NCBI GenBank assembly: GCA_024364735.1 | Contig: JAGFNQ010000954.1 | Location: 411,016-475,015, forward strand | DNA: 64,000 nt | Reading direction: 5' to 3' | From: Boesenbergia rotunda | Lineage: Eukaryota; Streptophyta; Magnoliopsida; Zingiberales; Zingiberaceae | Shown: piece after piece, positions 44,685-55,732 of the stretch | Numbering within the stretch: the stretch's first letter is position 1 | How the letters are laid out: each line of letters starts with the position of its first letter | Notes under the pieces: model-generated | The model's database searches: none | The model's input: only the letters and a program-made list of their open reading frames with translations | Told to the model about the DNA's origin: nothing | Translations under genes and position numbers: made by a program

Positions 44685-45215
44685 GAGGAGCTGCATGGAC
44701 TCGAACCGTCTACTACTGCGGCGTGCCAAACGTGCCAAATGTGCCAAAGAAGCTCAAGTGATGGGTTCGAGCTATGGTCTGATTACAGTGAGTTACGGAT
44801 GACTGATGGAGTGAAAAGCTTTATCTCTGCAAATGAAGGATTACCAGAAGTGGAAGACTGGTCTTCAAGGATGGCTCAAAGGGAGGATGCTATAGCAATC
44901 TTAGACTCCAAAGGATTGTTTCAGGATGATTTAAGTCAGAATTACAAATAAAAAGGAGGGGCTGTTGGCTGCTGGGAAGCAAGAGGAAAGCGATGCTGCT
45001 AGAAGATTGAGTCTAAGATTAGAGTTGAATTAGTAAAACCTGTATAGATTCATATAAACAGATGGCGTTTATAGTTCTTTAATTTACTTGTAAATCATTT
45101 TAGGATGCTGTAATTCTGTATTAGAAGGTTTGGATTTATCCCCCTTCTAATATGGATTTTCTTCATAGGAATAAAAGATTCCTTTTATCAAAAAAAATCT
45201 TTTATCAAAAAAAAA
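44685..45215 (+). mobile_element. polyadenylated retroposed cDNA (processed pseudogene or 5'-truncated LINE) in A4 pol
   Basis: The insert ends in an A-tract (45207-45217) preceded by AATAAA at 45170-45175, and is flanked by 18-bp target duplications. Its first 270 bp are open (to the TAA at 44949-44951) and read DGVKSFISANEGLPEVEDW and ILDSKGLFQDDLSQNYK. About 230 bp of AT-rich 3' UTR follows. I do not recognise the protein; it could be the C-terminus of a host protein or of a LINE ORF2. The tail repeats TTTTATCAAAAAAA twice. Insertion is opposite to the A4 sense. Confidence 0.85.
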
Positions 45216-46212
45216 AACCAGTTGTCTTAAGTGCATAGCCCTAAAAGGATTTTGGAAGAGTTGCATGATTCATCATAGACCTAACCATGTCCATCAAGGT
45301 TCGGTTGCGCCTCTCAGATACACCATTATGTTGTGGTGTATATGGCGGAGTCCATTGGGACAGTATCCCATTGTCCCTAAGATAATCTTGAAACTCTTGA
45401 CTTAAGTATTCACCACCCCGATCGGATCGAAGTATCTTAATACTTTTGCCAAGCTGTTTCTCTACTCCATTTCTGAACTTTTTGAATTTCTCAAAAGCTT
45501 CAGATTTGTGTTTCATCAAGAACACATACCCGAATCGTGAGTGATCATCGATAAAGGTGATGAAGTAGCTATAGCCTCCTTGTGCAAGAGTTGACATTGG
45601 TCCACATACATCAGTATGTATTTGACCAAGCAATTCTTCCACTTGATTACCTTTTCCAGAAAAGGGTAATTTGGTCATCTTGCCTTTTAAGCATGATTCG
45701 CATGTATCAAATGAACCGGGTTCAATTGATTCCAGAATTCCACATCGGTGTAATTCAGTCATGCGTTTCTTACTTACATGGCCAAGACGGCAATGCCAAG
45801 TGTAGGAGTCTATTTGATTATCTATTCGAGCACGTTTGTTGCTAACTTCGATATTAAAAACGTCACTGGATAAATCTAACGTGTAGATACCATTGCACAA
45901 AGTTCCATTCCCATAAAGAACGCCATTTAAAGTTATGTAACAACAATTGTTACTAAAAGTTAAATGATAACCCTTTTCATTCAAACATGAAATAGATACA
46001 ATGTTCTTTATTAACGAAGGAACAAAATAACAATTATCCAATTCTAAGACACGTCCAGTGGGGAGCTTTAGCAAATATGTTCCGATGGCAACAGCATCAA
46101 TCTTTGCTCCATTTCCAACTCGCAAATTTGCTTCTCCTTTGACGAGTCTTCTTCTATTCCTTAGCCCCTGTATGTCATTACATATATGTGAGCTATACCC
46201 AGTATCAAGTAC

Positions 46213-47067
46213 CTAGGTATTTGAGGAAATAGAGTGACATTCAATAACGAAGATACCTGAAGAGGATGGGGCATCGGATGCCTTATTCTTCAAGGACTCA
46301 AGATAAACCTTGCAGTTTCTTTGCCAGTGACCCTCCTTACCACAATGATGGCAAGTTCCTTTTGGTTTCTTTTCAGTCTTTTTGGCCTTTTTCTTCTTCC
46401 CTTTATTCTGTTCTTTGGCCTTCCTCTTAGAACCTTTCTTCGAGGAACCAACTAACAGTACCGTCTTTTGATCCGGCTTTACAGAAGGCTCCACAGTCTT
46501 CAGCAGGTTGAGCAACTCAGGAATGGTGGTCTCTAGTTTGTTCATCCGATAGTTCATCACAAATTGTGAATAACTTTTGGGCAAACAACTCAGAATTAAG
46601 TCAATACTTAGTTCATGATCCATTGCAAAACCGAGTGTGCTCAGTCGCTCAATGTACCCCAACATCTTTAACACAAACTGCAAGGCAGAAGTGCCTTCCT
46701 TCATCTTAGTGGTGAAGAGGAGTCTGGAGACTTCGAACCTTTCGGATCTCGCCTGCTCTTCAAACAACTCATTAAGATGGAAGATGATGGTATAAGCATC
46801 CAAATGCTCATGCTGCTTTTGCAGCTCAGGTACCATAGAGGCTAGCATGATGCAACTCGCAAGTTCAGAATCGGTCACATGTTTCTGATAGGCCATTAGC
46901 TGGTCTGGAGTTGCACCTTCTGGAGGATGGTTGGGAAGTTGATCTTCAAGGACATATGCAAGCTTCTCTTCCTTGAGGACTATCCTCAGATTTCGAAGCC
47001 AGTCCATGAAGTTTGGCCCAGTCAGTTTATTGGTGTCCAAAATGGAACGCAAGTTTAGAGAAGACAT
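46213..47067 (-). pseudogene. A4 gag (frame open, runs into broken protease)
   Basis: Frame of 284 codons with ATG at 47067. Capsid part MSSLNLRSILDTNKL, WLRNLRIVLKEEK, FEVSRLLFTTKMKEG, LLNLLKTVEPSVK; Lys-rich 205-235; complete zinc knuckle with C239, C242, H247, C252. No stop separates gag from protease; the frame ends at the TAG that replaces Trp of the protease segment WVLDTG. This is the only complete gag of the Copia-A copies here and could still make capsid, though not a gag-pol. Confidence 0.9.
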
Positions 47068-48768
47068 GATCGAGTGATTAACCTAGAAATACAAATTGAG
47101 CTTATGTGAGAAGAATTATAAAGAATGTATCAATATACATTAATTAAAAATCCTATTTATTTTTCAAATTGAATAACCCTTTTTATCAATTCGGGAGATT
47201 ATAGGAACATCTCCAAATAGGTTGATATCCAACCATAGATAAGAACCACCATGGCTGTGGCCATCAAGTTATTCTTAGCTATGAAGGTAGGTAATTATAC
47301 CGATTACATATCACATATATGTAACTATCATTTTATGCTATCAACTAATTGAATGTTTGCATAAATCATTGGGTTGTTAACTCATTAACAAGTATGCGAC
47401 ATTATAAATAGCACCCAACTGCACCTCTCTTTACATCGACCTTGGCTGTGGCACAACAAATCGATGCTCCAAGCTTAAGGCTGACCCATTAATCAAGAAA
47501 TAGTTTTAATATGGTTGGAGCTCATTCAACCGTTTAGTCAGGCTTGGATGTGTCCAACAACCAAAACTAAGGATTGACCTCTGACTCCAACTACATTATT
47601 CATAAACTAATTCCATGGTTTGAACATGTTGAGGTTCAAGTTGAGCATGGATGTGTCCATCAACCCAAACGAGAAACAAAACTCCGATTCTAACCATATT
47701 AATAGAAAGTGTTGGCCTTAATATTTTGTAAGGGGTTTTGGGTCTCATCTTTTCTAAGCACATTCATGACATATAATCATGTCATGACTAACGATTTCCT
47801 TAATAAAGTATGTATGTGACTTAAGTTATTAAGTCTCATTAATTGAATTAGGAACCGGATTTCCTAATTCTAATTTCATACTTTATTGAAGGAATTGTTT
47901 TGGGAAACAATTTCCTAAATTGTCATAATCAATTTCGGAAATAATATGTTTAAGACTTTGATTTCTCTAAATCAAATCTTATTAAATTAAGAGACATGAG
48001 TCCTTAATTCAACCACATATTATTTTAATGAAAATCTCATTCAAGAAAACTCTATAGGAAACCATTTTCCTAATTAATTTTGGAGACAACAATTTGTAAG
48101 AGCATCACCTCTTAAATCATATTTTATTCATGGATTTAATTAATTACAACAAATCGTTTTCTAAGGGTGGCTCCTCGAGGCTCAGATACCCAAAGAAAAG
48201 TAATTTGTCGTAAATCCAATTTGGTCCGCTTCGGAAGCGCAACCAAATTAAACGTGACAATTTCATTTAAAATTGGGAAATTAAATTACAACAACTAACT
48301 TTAAATTGGACGGCTCCCCGAGGCTCAATCCAAAATAAAGAATTTTGTTGTCAATTTAAAAACCAATTCAAATTTAATTGTCAATTAATTGTCCATAAAT
48401 TTGTCTAGACTTTCTTGAAAGAAAGTACCCAAAATTGCGAGATTTCATAATAGGTTTTCAGAATAATTGTAAGTTTCTGGTACAAAGAAAACTTACATAT
48501 TTCCAAAATTAAAAAATTTCTAAAATAGAAAATTTTCCAAAATTGGAAAGTTACCAAAGATGGGAAGTTTTCACAATTATTATAAAATTTCAGAAACTAG
48601 AAAATTTCAAATGTTTGCGAAATTTCATGAGGATTTCCAAACTTTGAAATTCCTAAATCTAAAATTTATTATAATTGGAAAGTTTCCATAATTGAAAAAT
48701 TTTCCAAAATTGAGATTATGACAAAGTTTTCCGCAAAACAATTATATGATTATGTCGAACACTAACCG
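47068..48768 (-). other. A4 leader with conserved hairpins
   Basis: Same order as A3. GAGCCTCGGGGAGCC copies lie at 48167-48183 and 48306-48332. The middle one is replaced at 48219-48248 by a different hairpin, TTGGT...ACCAA around CGCTTCGGAAGCG. Outer stems differ but remain paired. No coding frame. Confidence 0.65.
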
Positions 48769-48780
48769 GCTTTGATACCA
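48769..48780 (-). other. primer binding site of A4
   Basis: TGGTATCAAAGC on the minus strand, one base from the LTR at 48782. Confidence 0.9.
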
Positions 48781-48781
48781 C

Positions 48782-51088
48782 TGTTGGGACCGGGTGCATG
48801 TTGACAAGGATACGGGTTCGTAATATTTTAAAATTTTACGTGCAGCGGAAGAATTAGCATAAAATAATTTTGCAAATTATTTTAACCACGTATCAAGCAT
48901 GCGACCTTATGATGTGTGGACGTAATCATAAATTAAAACTTTGTGGAAAAGTAAACTAATTTACTTTGTACCTCGCGTAACTCGAAGAAAGGGACGAGAT
49001 CCAACCGTAGCGTCCCTTGGAAGCTCCGCCTCTATTCACGTCCACGCCGAGTTCTCTTTGGGATGACTTCGCAAAGTCACGAGTTTTATGCCGACGAGAA
49101 CTACTAGATTCTCGGAAGGCACAACTAGAAGAACAAGAGAAAAGAATGGAAACTTACCAACAAGAAACGGAATCTAAATTCCGAGAAGGAAGGAGATGCG
49201 TCCCGCTTCTTCTTCCTCTTGTTTGGCTCCTTCTTGATGATGGTTGCTCACGCCAATCTCAAGGTGATGTGAGGGAGGTGCGCCGGCCCTAAGGGGAGGA
49301 GGCGCCGGCCCTAGGGTTGAGGTGCGCCGGCTCTTGCAAGAAGAAGTGGGCGCCGGCCCTAGGAGAAGAGAGAAGGAGAGGGAGAGATTAAGAGAGAGGG
49401 AGAGAATTAATCTCTTGATTACTCAATTGATTAAGGAATTCAAGTCTAGCCTTGGTTCCTTTATATAGTAACCTCTCCCTTGCCAAGTCTCCCTCTTAAC
49501 GGAATTTTCATAAGAAATTTATCCTATAAATTCTCTTATTAATTATTCCGTTTAAGCTAAGTTTTATTATAACTAACTTTATAATAAAACAAATACCTTC
49601 TCTCCTTTTATTATGGAATAAATTTTATAAGAAATTTATAAACTTTCTTATTATGAAAAAATCAATTCATAATTAATTTTATAAAATTAAAATAAACCAT
49701 TCCATGGATCATTTTAATTTTCATGAAAGAATAAATTTCTATAAATTTATTTATATAAATTTCTTTACACAAATTTATTTATCCATAATTTATAAAACAA
49801 ATCGCGCTAGATTTATTTTATTAATTAAACCAAATAAATTGGTTTCTTCCCCTTGTTGTGGCCGGCCAAACCAAAGGGGGTTAGCACCCTCATTGGCCGG
49901 CTAAACCAAACCGAACCGATCGCGAATTAAACTCATTTAATTCGCCCAATAAGCCTTCAAAAGACTTAGCCATTTTAAGTTTCCGTTGCGCCTCTGATTA
50001 ACACAGATTCGACTTATTTCTCTTGATTGGAAAATCCAATTTTCAACTCATTTTAAATCCCTCGGATTACTCGTAGTGCGTGTGACTAAATAGGCTTTCG
50101 ATTTATGTTGGCCGTCTATAATCAACTAATTATAGAACGATCATGAGTGGCACCTAGTAGTACATCATGACCCCCAATTAATCGAAAGATCAACGGTTTG
50201 ACCTCAGAAGTAATTCTGAAACCCTTCAGCAGCTCTAATGAATCGTGCCCCATTCCCTTCACCATCTTATACCCACTTGGTTCAGGACACGGTCTATTTG
50301 TGTCAGTCCCCACTAGGTTGACTACGTCACACCTAGCCCAAGTAGTGTCTTTCTCGTCCTTTGGATTTCTAATTACTCTCATGTATTTAAGAGACTCGCT
50401 CTCTAAACATGATATGCTCTGGCCAGAGGCTTTGAGTAACAATCCGATGATAGGCCTGGGTATACATCTCCTCGCAAGGAGTGGTGAATCCTTTGTAGGC
50501 TGCTCAAACATCTTCGGGCACTTCGGCATATACCCAATCATCCTGGGTCCACACCTCCTAGGAGATGCTTGCTTAAGATGTTAAAGTATAAGTCTCCATG
50601 ACCAAGATGACTTGAACACCGCAAGTCAAAGGAACATCGCACTTAAGCTGCAGTAAGAACTTCATTGACATATCTATATAGATTACCATATGAAGTTTTA
50701 CAGCTAGTCACTCCAATGAACTAGTTCCCTTAACTAGCATCCATGTTTATCTCCGGACATCCCAATGTCACCAGCCAGTGAGAATCAGCTCATTAGAGAA
50801 TAACCCATGCTAGTCTCAACAGAATTGATAATGTCCTTTTTTATCAATTCATCGACTAGGGATATTTTCAATACTTCACAATTGCACATTTAGAGATAAT
50901 CACTAGTTGTGATCCCATCACAAATTCTCTTATGCTGTGAATTGTATTGCGGACATTCAGTAGATGAGTTTAAGATCCCAATCAAATACACAAACATGTA
51001 TACTCAAATAGTGAATTATCATTTATTAAAATAAATGTTTACAATCATAAGGCGATTGCCTTAGGACACTTCTCTCATATCACTAACA
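48782..51088 (-). repeat. 5' LTR of A4 (2307 bp)
   Basis: The partner of 40440-42746, equal in length. Four GCGCCGGC units lie at 49278-49365. It carries the sense-strand open frame of 139 codons (50122-50541) also seen in the other A4 LTR. Confidence 0.96.
49460..49467 (-). promoter_or_regulatory. TATA box of the A4 5' LTR
   Basis: TATATAAA on the minus strand in the conserved block GGTTACTATATAAAGGAACC (minus-strand sense). Confidence 0.65.
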
Positions 51089-51385
51089 TGACCTCCCTGA
51101 GAACTCAGTCCACTGAAGACCTCTTCAGCTGAGCTTCCGTCAGTTGCCAGCCGCGCCTCAGAAGCCGTTGAAACCTGAGAATAGAAAACACCCAAACCTG
51201 CTTGATGGAAAGTCCCCATTTGACTCTCCTTCATTTGTTTGAATCATCCCTGTAAAGTCTGTACACTCCAACAGAAGCTTAGCAAATGGACATCAAACAA
51301 TATCACACAATATCAGCAGGTAGCAGAGAAAACGTAGACGCGATCAGAAGTCTGACAGCGATTTCGATTTAAAGTTACAGCTACT

Positions 51386-51932
51386 GATCGGTCACCGGAC
51401 CGATCAGAGAGGACCCTGATCGGTCACCAGACCGATCAGGGTAAGCCCTGAACGATCAGGCTCCAGCCTGATCGGTCCATAGTGAGAAACTAGGAATCGC
51501 GACTTCTTGTGATCGGTCACACTGACCGATCACAGGTCGTGGATCGGTCACCGGACCGATCCAACACTTCGTTGGAGGAATTCTTGCTCTCGCAGGCCAA
51601 ACCCTCTGATCGGTCACGTGATCGATCAGGTTGTGCCCTGATCGGTCTGGTGACCGATCAGGTCACTCCCTGACTGATCAGGAGCCTTCTTGATCGGTCG
51701 GGATGAGCAGTGTCGCGATATTTGATCGGTCCAGCAGACCGATCACGAGTTTCTCCCCAAGGCTACTGACCTCTCTCTGATCGTTCACCAGAATGATCAG
51801 AAGCTCAATAGAAACCTTTCTGTTCTCTCCCTGATCGGTCACCAGACCGATCAGACTTCCCTGGGTCGGTCACCAGACCGATCCACAATAGGAGTTCATG
51901 CCAATCTCCCTGATTGATCACCAGACCGATCC
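51386..51932. repeat. GATCGGTC hairpin array in the E LTR
   Basis: About a dozen units of GATCGGTC - 4 to 7 bases - GACCGATC, spaced irregularly by 5 to 60 bp. Loops vary (ACCG, ACCA, ACACT, CAGCA, CACGT) while arms are mostly kept, and some units show paired arm changes (GATCGTTC with GAATGATC or GAACGATC). The same array is at 56580-57040 in the other LTR, and two units are in the interior at 53517-53570. Confidence 0.85.
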
Positions 51933-52022
51933 AGAGATTCCCAATTCAACTCTAAGTCAAGAGAACGACTCCCTAGCCTTCCCTAACTCATGCTCAGTCC
52001 CTCGGACCAAGACTCCATGCTC

Positions 52023-52612
52023 AGCTTCACTCACCGGGACTTCATTCAACCTAGCTTCACTCGCTAGGACCTGGCTTCACTCACCAGGGTTTCGGTCACC
52101 CGGCTTCACTCACTGAGACCCGGCTTGACTCACCGGGATTTCGGTCAACCTAGCTTCACTCTCTAGGACCTGGCTTCACTCACCAGGGTTTCAGTCACCC
52201 GACTTCACTCACTGGGACCCGGCTTCACTCACCGAGATTTCATTCACCTGGCTTCACTCACCAGGACCCGGCTTCACTCACCGGGATTTCAACCTAGCTT
52301 CATTCACTAGGATTTCAATCACTTGGCTCCACTCACCAGGACCCAGCTTCACTCACCGGGATTTCAACCTAGCTTCAATCACTAGGATTTCTATCACCTG
52401 GCTTCACTCACCAGGACCCGGCTTCACTCACCGGGATTTCAACCTAGCTTCACTCACTAGGATTTCAATCACCTGGCTTCACTCATCAGGACCTGGCTTC
52501 ACTCACCGGGATTTCAACCTAGCTTCACTCACTAGGATTTCGGTCACCTGGCTTCACTCACCAGGACCCGACTTCACTCACGGGGATTTCAACCTAGCTT
52601 CACTCAATAGGG
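52023..52612. repeat. 24-unit CTTCACTCA hairpin array in the E LTR
   Basis: Units of about 24 bp, each a 5-bp stem around the constant loop CTTCACTCA. Three stem types alternate: CCTAG/CTAGG, CCTGG/CCAGG and CCCGG/CCGGG, mostly in that order, making a higher-order unit of about 74 bp. In element sense the array is close to the 5' end of the LTR, inside U3. Confidence 0.9.
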
Positions 52613-52728
52613 TTTCGTGCCCAGTCCCCGACCAGGACTTAATCTGAATTCACTCAACCAAACTTCACTCAACCAAACTTAAATCGTTGTCAACACCAAA
52701 ACAACAATCGGGCCAGACTACATCAACA

Positions 52729-54438
52729 ATCTCCCCTTTTTTGTTGTTTGACAACCCCGATTTAAGTTTAGGTATTAGATCAATTGACGTCAATTATCGT
52801 AAGAGAATCAAGATCCTCCCCCTACAATAATTAACCCTAAACATAATTAACCATTCTCTCCCCCTTTGTCAAACATCGAAAAAGGGGTATGGTTATTATG
52901 TTTAAACACACCTCTCCCTTAACCGAGGGTCTCTCCCCAAATCCAAAATGATCAAAGGTAATTATGAATTGTACATGAAAACATATACAGAATAATATCA
53001 TGGTCAAACATGTATATGTTTTATATGACAAGTAAGTAATGCAACTCTATCAGACTGATGATCGATACAGACAAATTTCTGATTTATCTATGGACGATCA
53101 GTTTTCAGAAAAAATTCTGTAACTCTGATTCGTTCAAGATCAGATTGCATTAACAATTGAAATTTCCAGGAACATGTTTATTCAATCCAAAACTCGTCCG
53201 ACCACACGTGTGTAGACAATAGGTATTTTAGAAAAATTTCTGAAACACGACATGAGTTTCATGACTAAAGTTACTTCTCATCAAGGAATAAGAATCATGA
53301 TTCAAACAACCCTTCTTTATGAATTTCAAAAATTCCAACACGGGTGTGTATCGAATCAGTATTACATTTGTTCCAAGTATGATGAGTATGTTCCAATTGT
53401 AATCGATTTGTATAGATTTGTTTGTAATATGATCATTAAACTGATACAATTCGATGAAAGGGGATCAGACTGAGGAGTTTTGACCCAATCAGGAATTTCC
53501 TGATCTGAACTTAACTGATCGGTCGTCGGACCGATCAGGGTGAGTTCTGATCGGTTGGTGGACCGATCAGGTGTGATACAGTGAGTTTGTTGAAACTGAT
53601 CAGTTTTAGAAACAATTTTGTTTCATCTCTAATCCCTAATACAATCAGATTTTACCCCTAACAGGGTTCCATTAAACAAAACTCATTTCTCTTAACCAAA
53701 ATAAACATCATGATTTGGGTCCCTTAACTAAGCTTGATTCCCCATCAAGATTCAAGGATTTCTATGAAGATAAACAAAACATGTTTGTATCAATTTCAAT
53801 GAATGATCAATTATGTTCCACTTTTGATCAGTTTGTATCAGTGTGTACATACTTTTGATAATCTAATTTAGTCCATAGTCCTAATCTCAATTATTAGCAA
53901 CAACTTACAATTTTTCTTTTTCCAAATGGGCTAAAGGTTAAACATGGCATATATAGCAACAGCTGATGAAAATGCATCCAATCCTTAGCTATACTATTCA
54001 TGATCTCAACCATTCAATTTTCAAACAGAAATTTACCAACCATGGATACTAGAAGTAATGAACATGTATTGCTATTTGGTATAGATGAACTAGACAGTTT
54101 TTTTTGTTTTGGAAGCAAACTTGATCATGGAAGAACTTTAATACTAAAGTAGATTATACTTAAGCATGATTAAGTACTTTGACACATGAATTCCATAAAA
54201 ATCTAGCCAAGGGATTACATTGTTATAAGAACTAAAGCAATGGAGATCAAATTATCTAATTTGAATTTTCCATAACTAATCATGTGGATAACAATTTTCC
54301 CTGACCATAGATTTGGAGCACCCATTATCAACAACCCATGTTGATAGATGCTCCCCCTCAACCAATGCTTATACAATTCTAAATATAGAGGTTTTAGGTA
54401 CCCAAATTTTGGGACTTAATGCATCAACAATGAAGGAC
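52729..54438 (-). other. E interior, non-coding, with PPT, hairpin pair and protease vestige
   Basis: The PPT (AAAAAAGGGGAGAT, minus strand) is at 52729-52742. Two GATCGGTC-type hairpins are at 53517-53570. At 54315-54338 the minus strand encodes WVVDNGCS, the copia protease active-site segment with D-N-G instead of D-S/T-G, in a different frame from gag; after it no pol domain can be followed. The rest is AT-rich without frame. It fits a deletion from early protease to near the PPT, then drift. Confidence 0.75.
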
Positions 54439-55671
54439 TTAGGCATCCAATGCCTTAGTCATTTTCTTTTTGCCTTTTTGAACCCTAGAATCATTTGATG
54501 ATCTAAAATGGGTTCTTGACATTAATGATATGTCACTAGGTTCTTTAGGTTGGTAACCCAAACCAACCTTGTTGTAAGCCGCTTTTTGTGAATTTAGAAT
54601 CATATCTAATGTTTTAGAGCTTGTTGAAAACTTCTCAAGAATATTCTTGAGGTTTTCAACTTCACTCTTCAAGCCCTTATTTTCATCCTCAAGATTTTTA
54701 ACATGCAAATCATTAATATCCTCAACCTTAGAGGATTTCAACTCCTCTATTTCTAATTTCAATAATTTTGCTTTGTTCTTAGATTTCTTTAACAACTTGG
54801 TTAAACATGCTATTGTTCTATAGCATTTGTCTAACTCAGGAGAGATTACCTCTTCATCATCCGAAGATGATGAAGGTGCAGTTGAGGAGCTACTTGCTTC
54901 GTCTTCACTCTCCTTGTTTGACTCTTCTAAAGCCATGAAAGCAAAATGACAGAAGGTCTCCTCCTCCTTTTCCTTCTTCTTCTTCTTCTTCTTCTTCTTT
55001 TTGTCACCTGCCACTAAAGCAATCCTCTTCTCCTTGGGGCTTTGGTTAGAGATATCATGTAGTTTCATTTCACAAAATAACTCCTCTAACTTAACAAATG
55101 ATAAGTCCTTGGAAACCTTGTAAGCATCCACCATGGATGACCACAAGGCATTCCTAGGGAAAGCTTTGAGCACATACCTCACAAGGTCTCGATTTTCTAC
55201 TTTCTCGCTAATGGAGTGAAGGCCATTGTAGATCTCCTTGAACCGACAATGAAGCATACTTACAGTTTCATTTTCTCCCATTGTCAAGTTTTGGAGTTGG
55301 CTGAGAAGGAGGTCCTTCTTGGCTGTCCTTGCATCTTGAGTTCCCTCATGGAGCTCAATGAGTTTGCTCCATAGGTCTTTAGCAGAGGTGAAGGGGCCAA
55401 GCTTGATCAACTCTTCCTTTGTCATCCTGCATTGCAAGGTGACCATGGCTTTGGCATCGGCTTCCCCCTTGCGAGTTTGCTCAGCCGACCACATTGAGAA
55501 GTCTAGATCTTTTCTCTCAACATCCTTTGGAGGAGAGAAACCCTCCTTCACAGCGAACCATGTGTTGATGTTCATCTTGAGATAATACTCCATCTTTGAC
55601 CTCCAATAATGGAAATCAGTGTCGTCAAAGAATGGAGGTCGGGTGGTGCTGAAACCTTCTCTCAAAGCCAT
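54439..55671 (-). CDS. E gag, SIRE-like capsid protein without zinc knuckle
   Basis: Open frame of 410 residues from ATG 55671 (MALREGFSTT). Residues 12-35 (FFDDTDFHYWRSKMEYYLK) and the segments LWSKLIELHEG, LLSQLQNLTMGENETVSMLHCRF and LFCEMKLHD are the copia gag (UBN2-type) fold. A run of Lys lies at about 225-237, an acidic Ser-rich stretch at 250-275, and a coiled coil at 285-350. The C-terminal LDMILN...GLGY parallels C gag. No CCHC motif is present, although SIRE gag normally has one or two. It would form particles or join those of a partner; RNA binding might rest on the Lys run. The frame stays open upstream through the PBS. It is the least damaged long frame in the window. Confidence 0.85.
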   Translation of the reverse strand: MALREGFSTTRPPFFDDTDFHYWRSKMEYYLKMNINTWFAVKEGFSPPKDVERKDLDFSMWSAEQTRKGEADAKAMVTLQCRMTKEELIKLGPFTSAKDLWSKLIELHEGTQDARTAKKDLLLSQLQNLTMGENETVSMLHCRFKEIYNGLHSISEKVENRDLVRYVLKAFPRNALWSSMVDAYKVSKDLSFVKLEELFCEMKLHDISNQSPKEKRIALVAGDKKKKKKKKKKEKEEETFCHFAFMALEESNKESEDEASSSSTAPSSSSDDEEVISPELDKCYRTIACLTKLLKKSKNKAKLLKLEIEELKSSKVEDINDLHVKNLEDENKGLKSEVENLKNILEKFSTSSKTLDMILNSQKAAYNKVGLGYQPKEPSDISLMSRTHFRSSNDSRVQKGKKKMTKALDA

Positions 55672-55718
55672 CGTTGTTGTAAGCTCTCGGATGTTAAGCC
55701 GCTTGAACAGAGCCCCAA

Positions 55719-55730
55719 GCTCTGATACCA
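55719..55730 (-). other. primer binding site of E
   Basis: TGGTATCAGAGC on the minus strand, two bases inside the LTR at 55733; perfect initiator tRNA-Met match. Confidence 0.9.
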
Positions 55731-55732
55731 CT

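Larger units (their letters stand above)
42761..46212 (-). pseudogene. A4 pol, interrupted and internally deleted
   Basis: Protease reads VLDTGYSSHICND, with Cys to Tyr after DTG, just after a TAG replacing Trp (46210-46212). Integrase is mostly intact (IHTDVCGPM, FIDDHSRF, SDRGGEY, VSERRNRT), then is split by the cDNA insertion at 44685-45215. RT lacks about 92 bp near 43986, has the family TGA at 43926-43928, keeps LYVDDILLIG, and has TGA at 43536-43538. RNase H lost about 44 bp near 43150 and a 36-bp segment near 43070 encoding EAEYIAASEA. Without these the polyprotein cannot be catalytic, so this copy either decayed quickly or was mobilised by another element. Confidence 0.92.
40440..51088 (-). 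mobile_element. Copia-A copy 4 (A4), full length, youngest by LTRs
   Basis: 10,649 bp with two LTRs of exactly 2307 bp, PBS, leader, gag, pol and PPT, and TSD TGACC. By eye the LTRs differ at roughly 33 positions (about 1.4 %), nearly all substitutions. The pol carries several deletions and a 531-bp cDNA insertion. It sits in the 3' LTR of element E. Confidence 0.96.
51089..52728 (-). repeat. E 3' LTR, part after A4
   Basis: It continues 40439. Its inner end is CTACATCAACA at 52728, followed by the PPT complement ATCTCCCCTTTTTT, so the LTR starts TGTTGATGTAG in element sense. It contains the two hairpin arrays described separately. The stretch 51933-52728 has no counterpart in the truncated 5' LTR. 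Confidence 0.9.

Noticed and set aside
51386..51932. CRISPR-like regularly repeated palindromes
   Set aside because: Spacing is irregular, spacers are part of the LTR and recur in the second LTR, and this is a plant nuclear retrotransposon.
54958..55010. Lys run in E gag as a sequencing or frameshift artefact
   Set aside because: The repeat is (CTT)n/(AAG)n in phase with the frame; the frame is open on both sides, so it is a real codon repeat.
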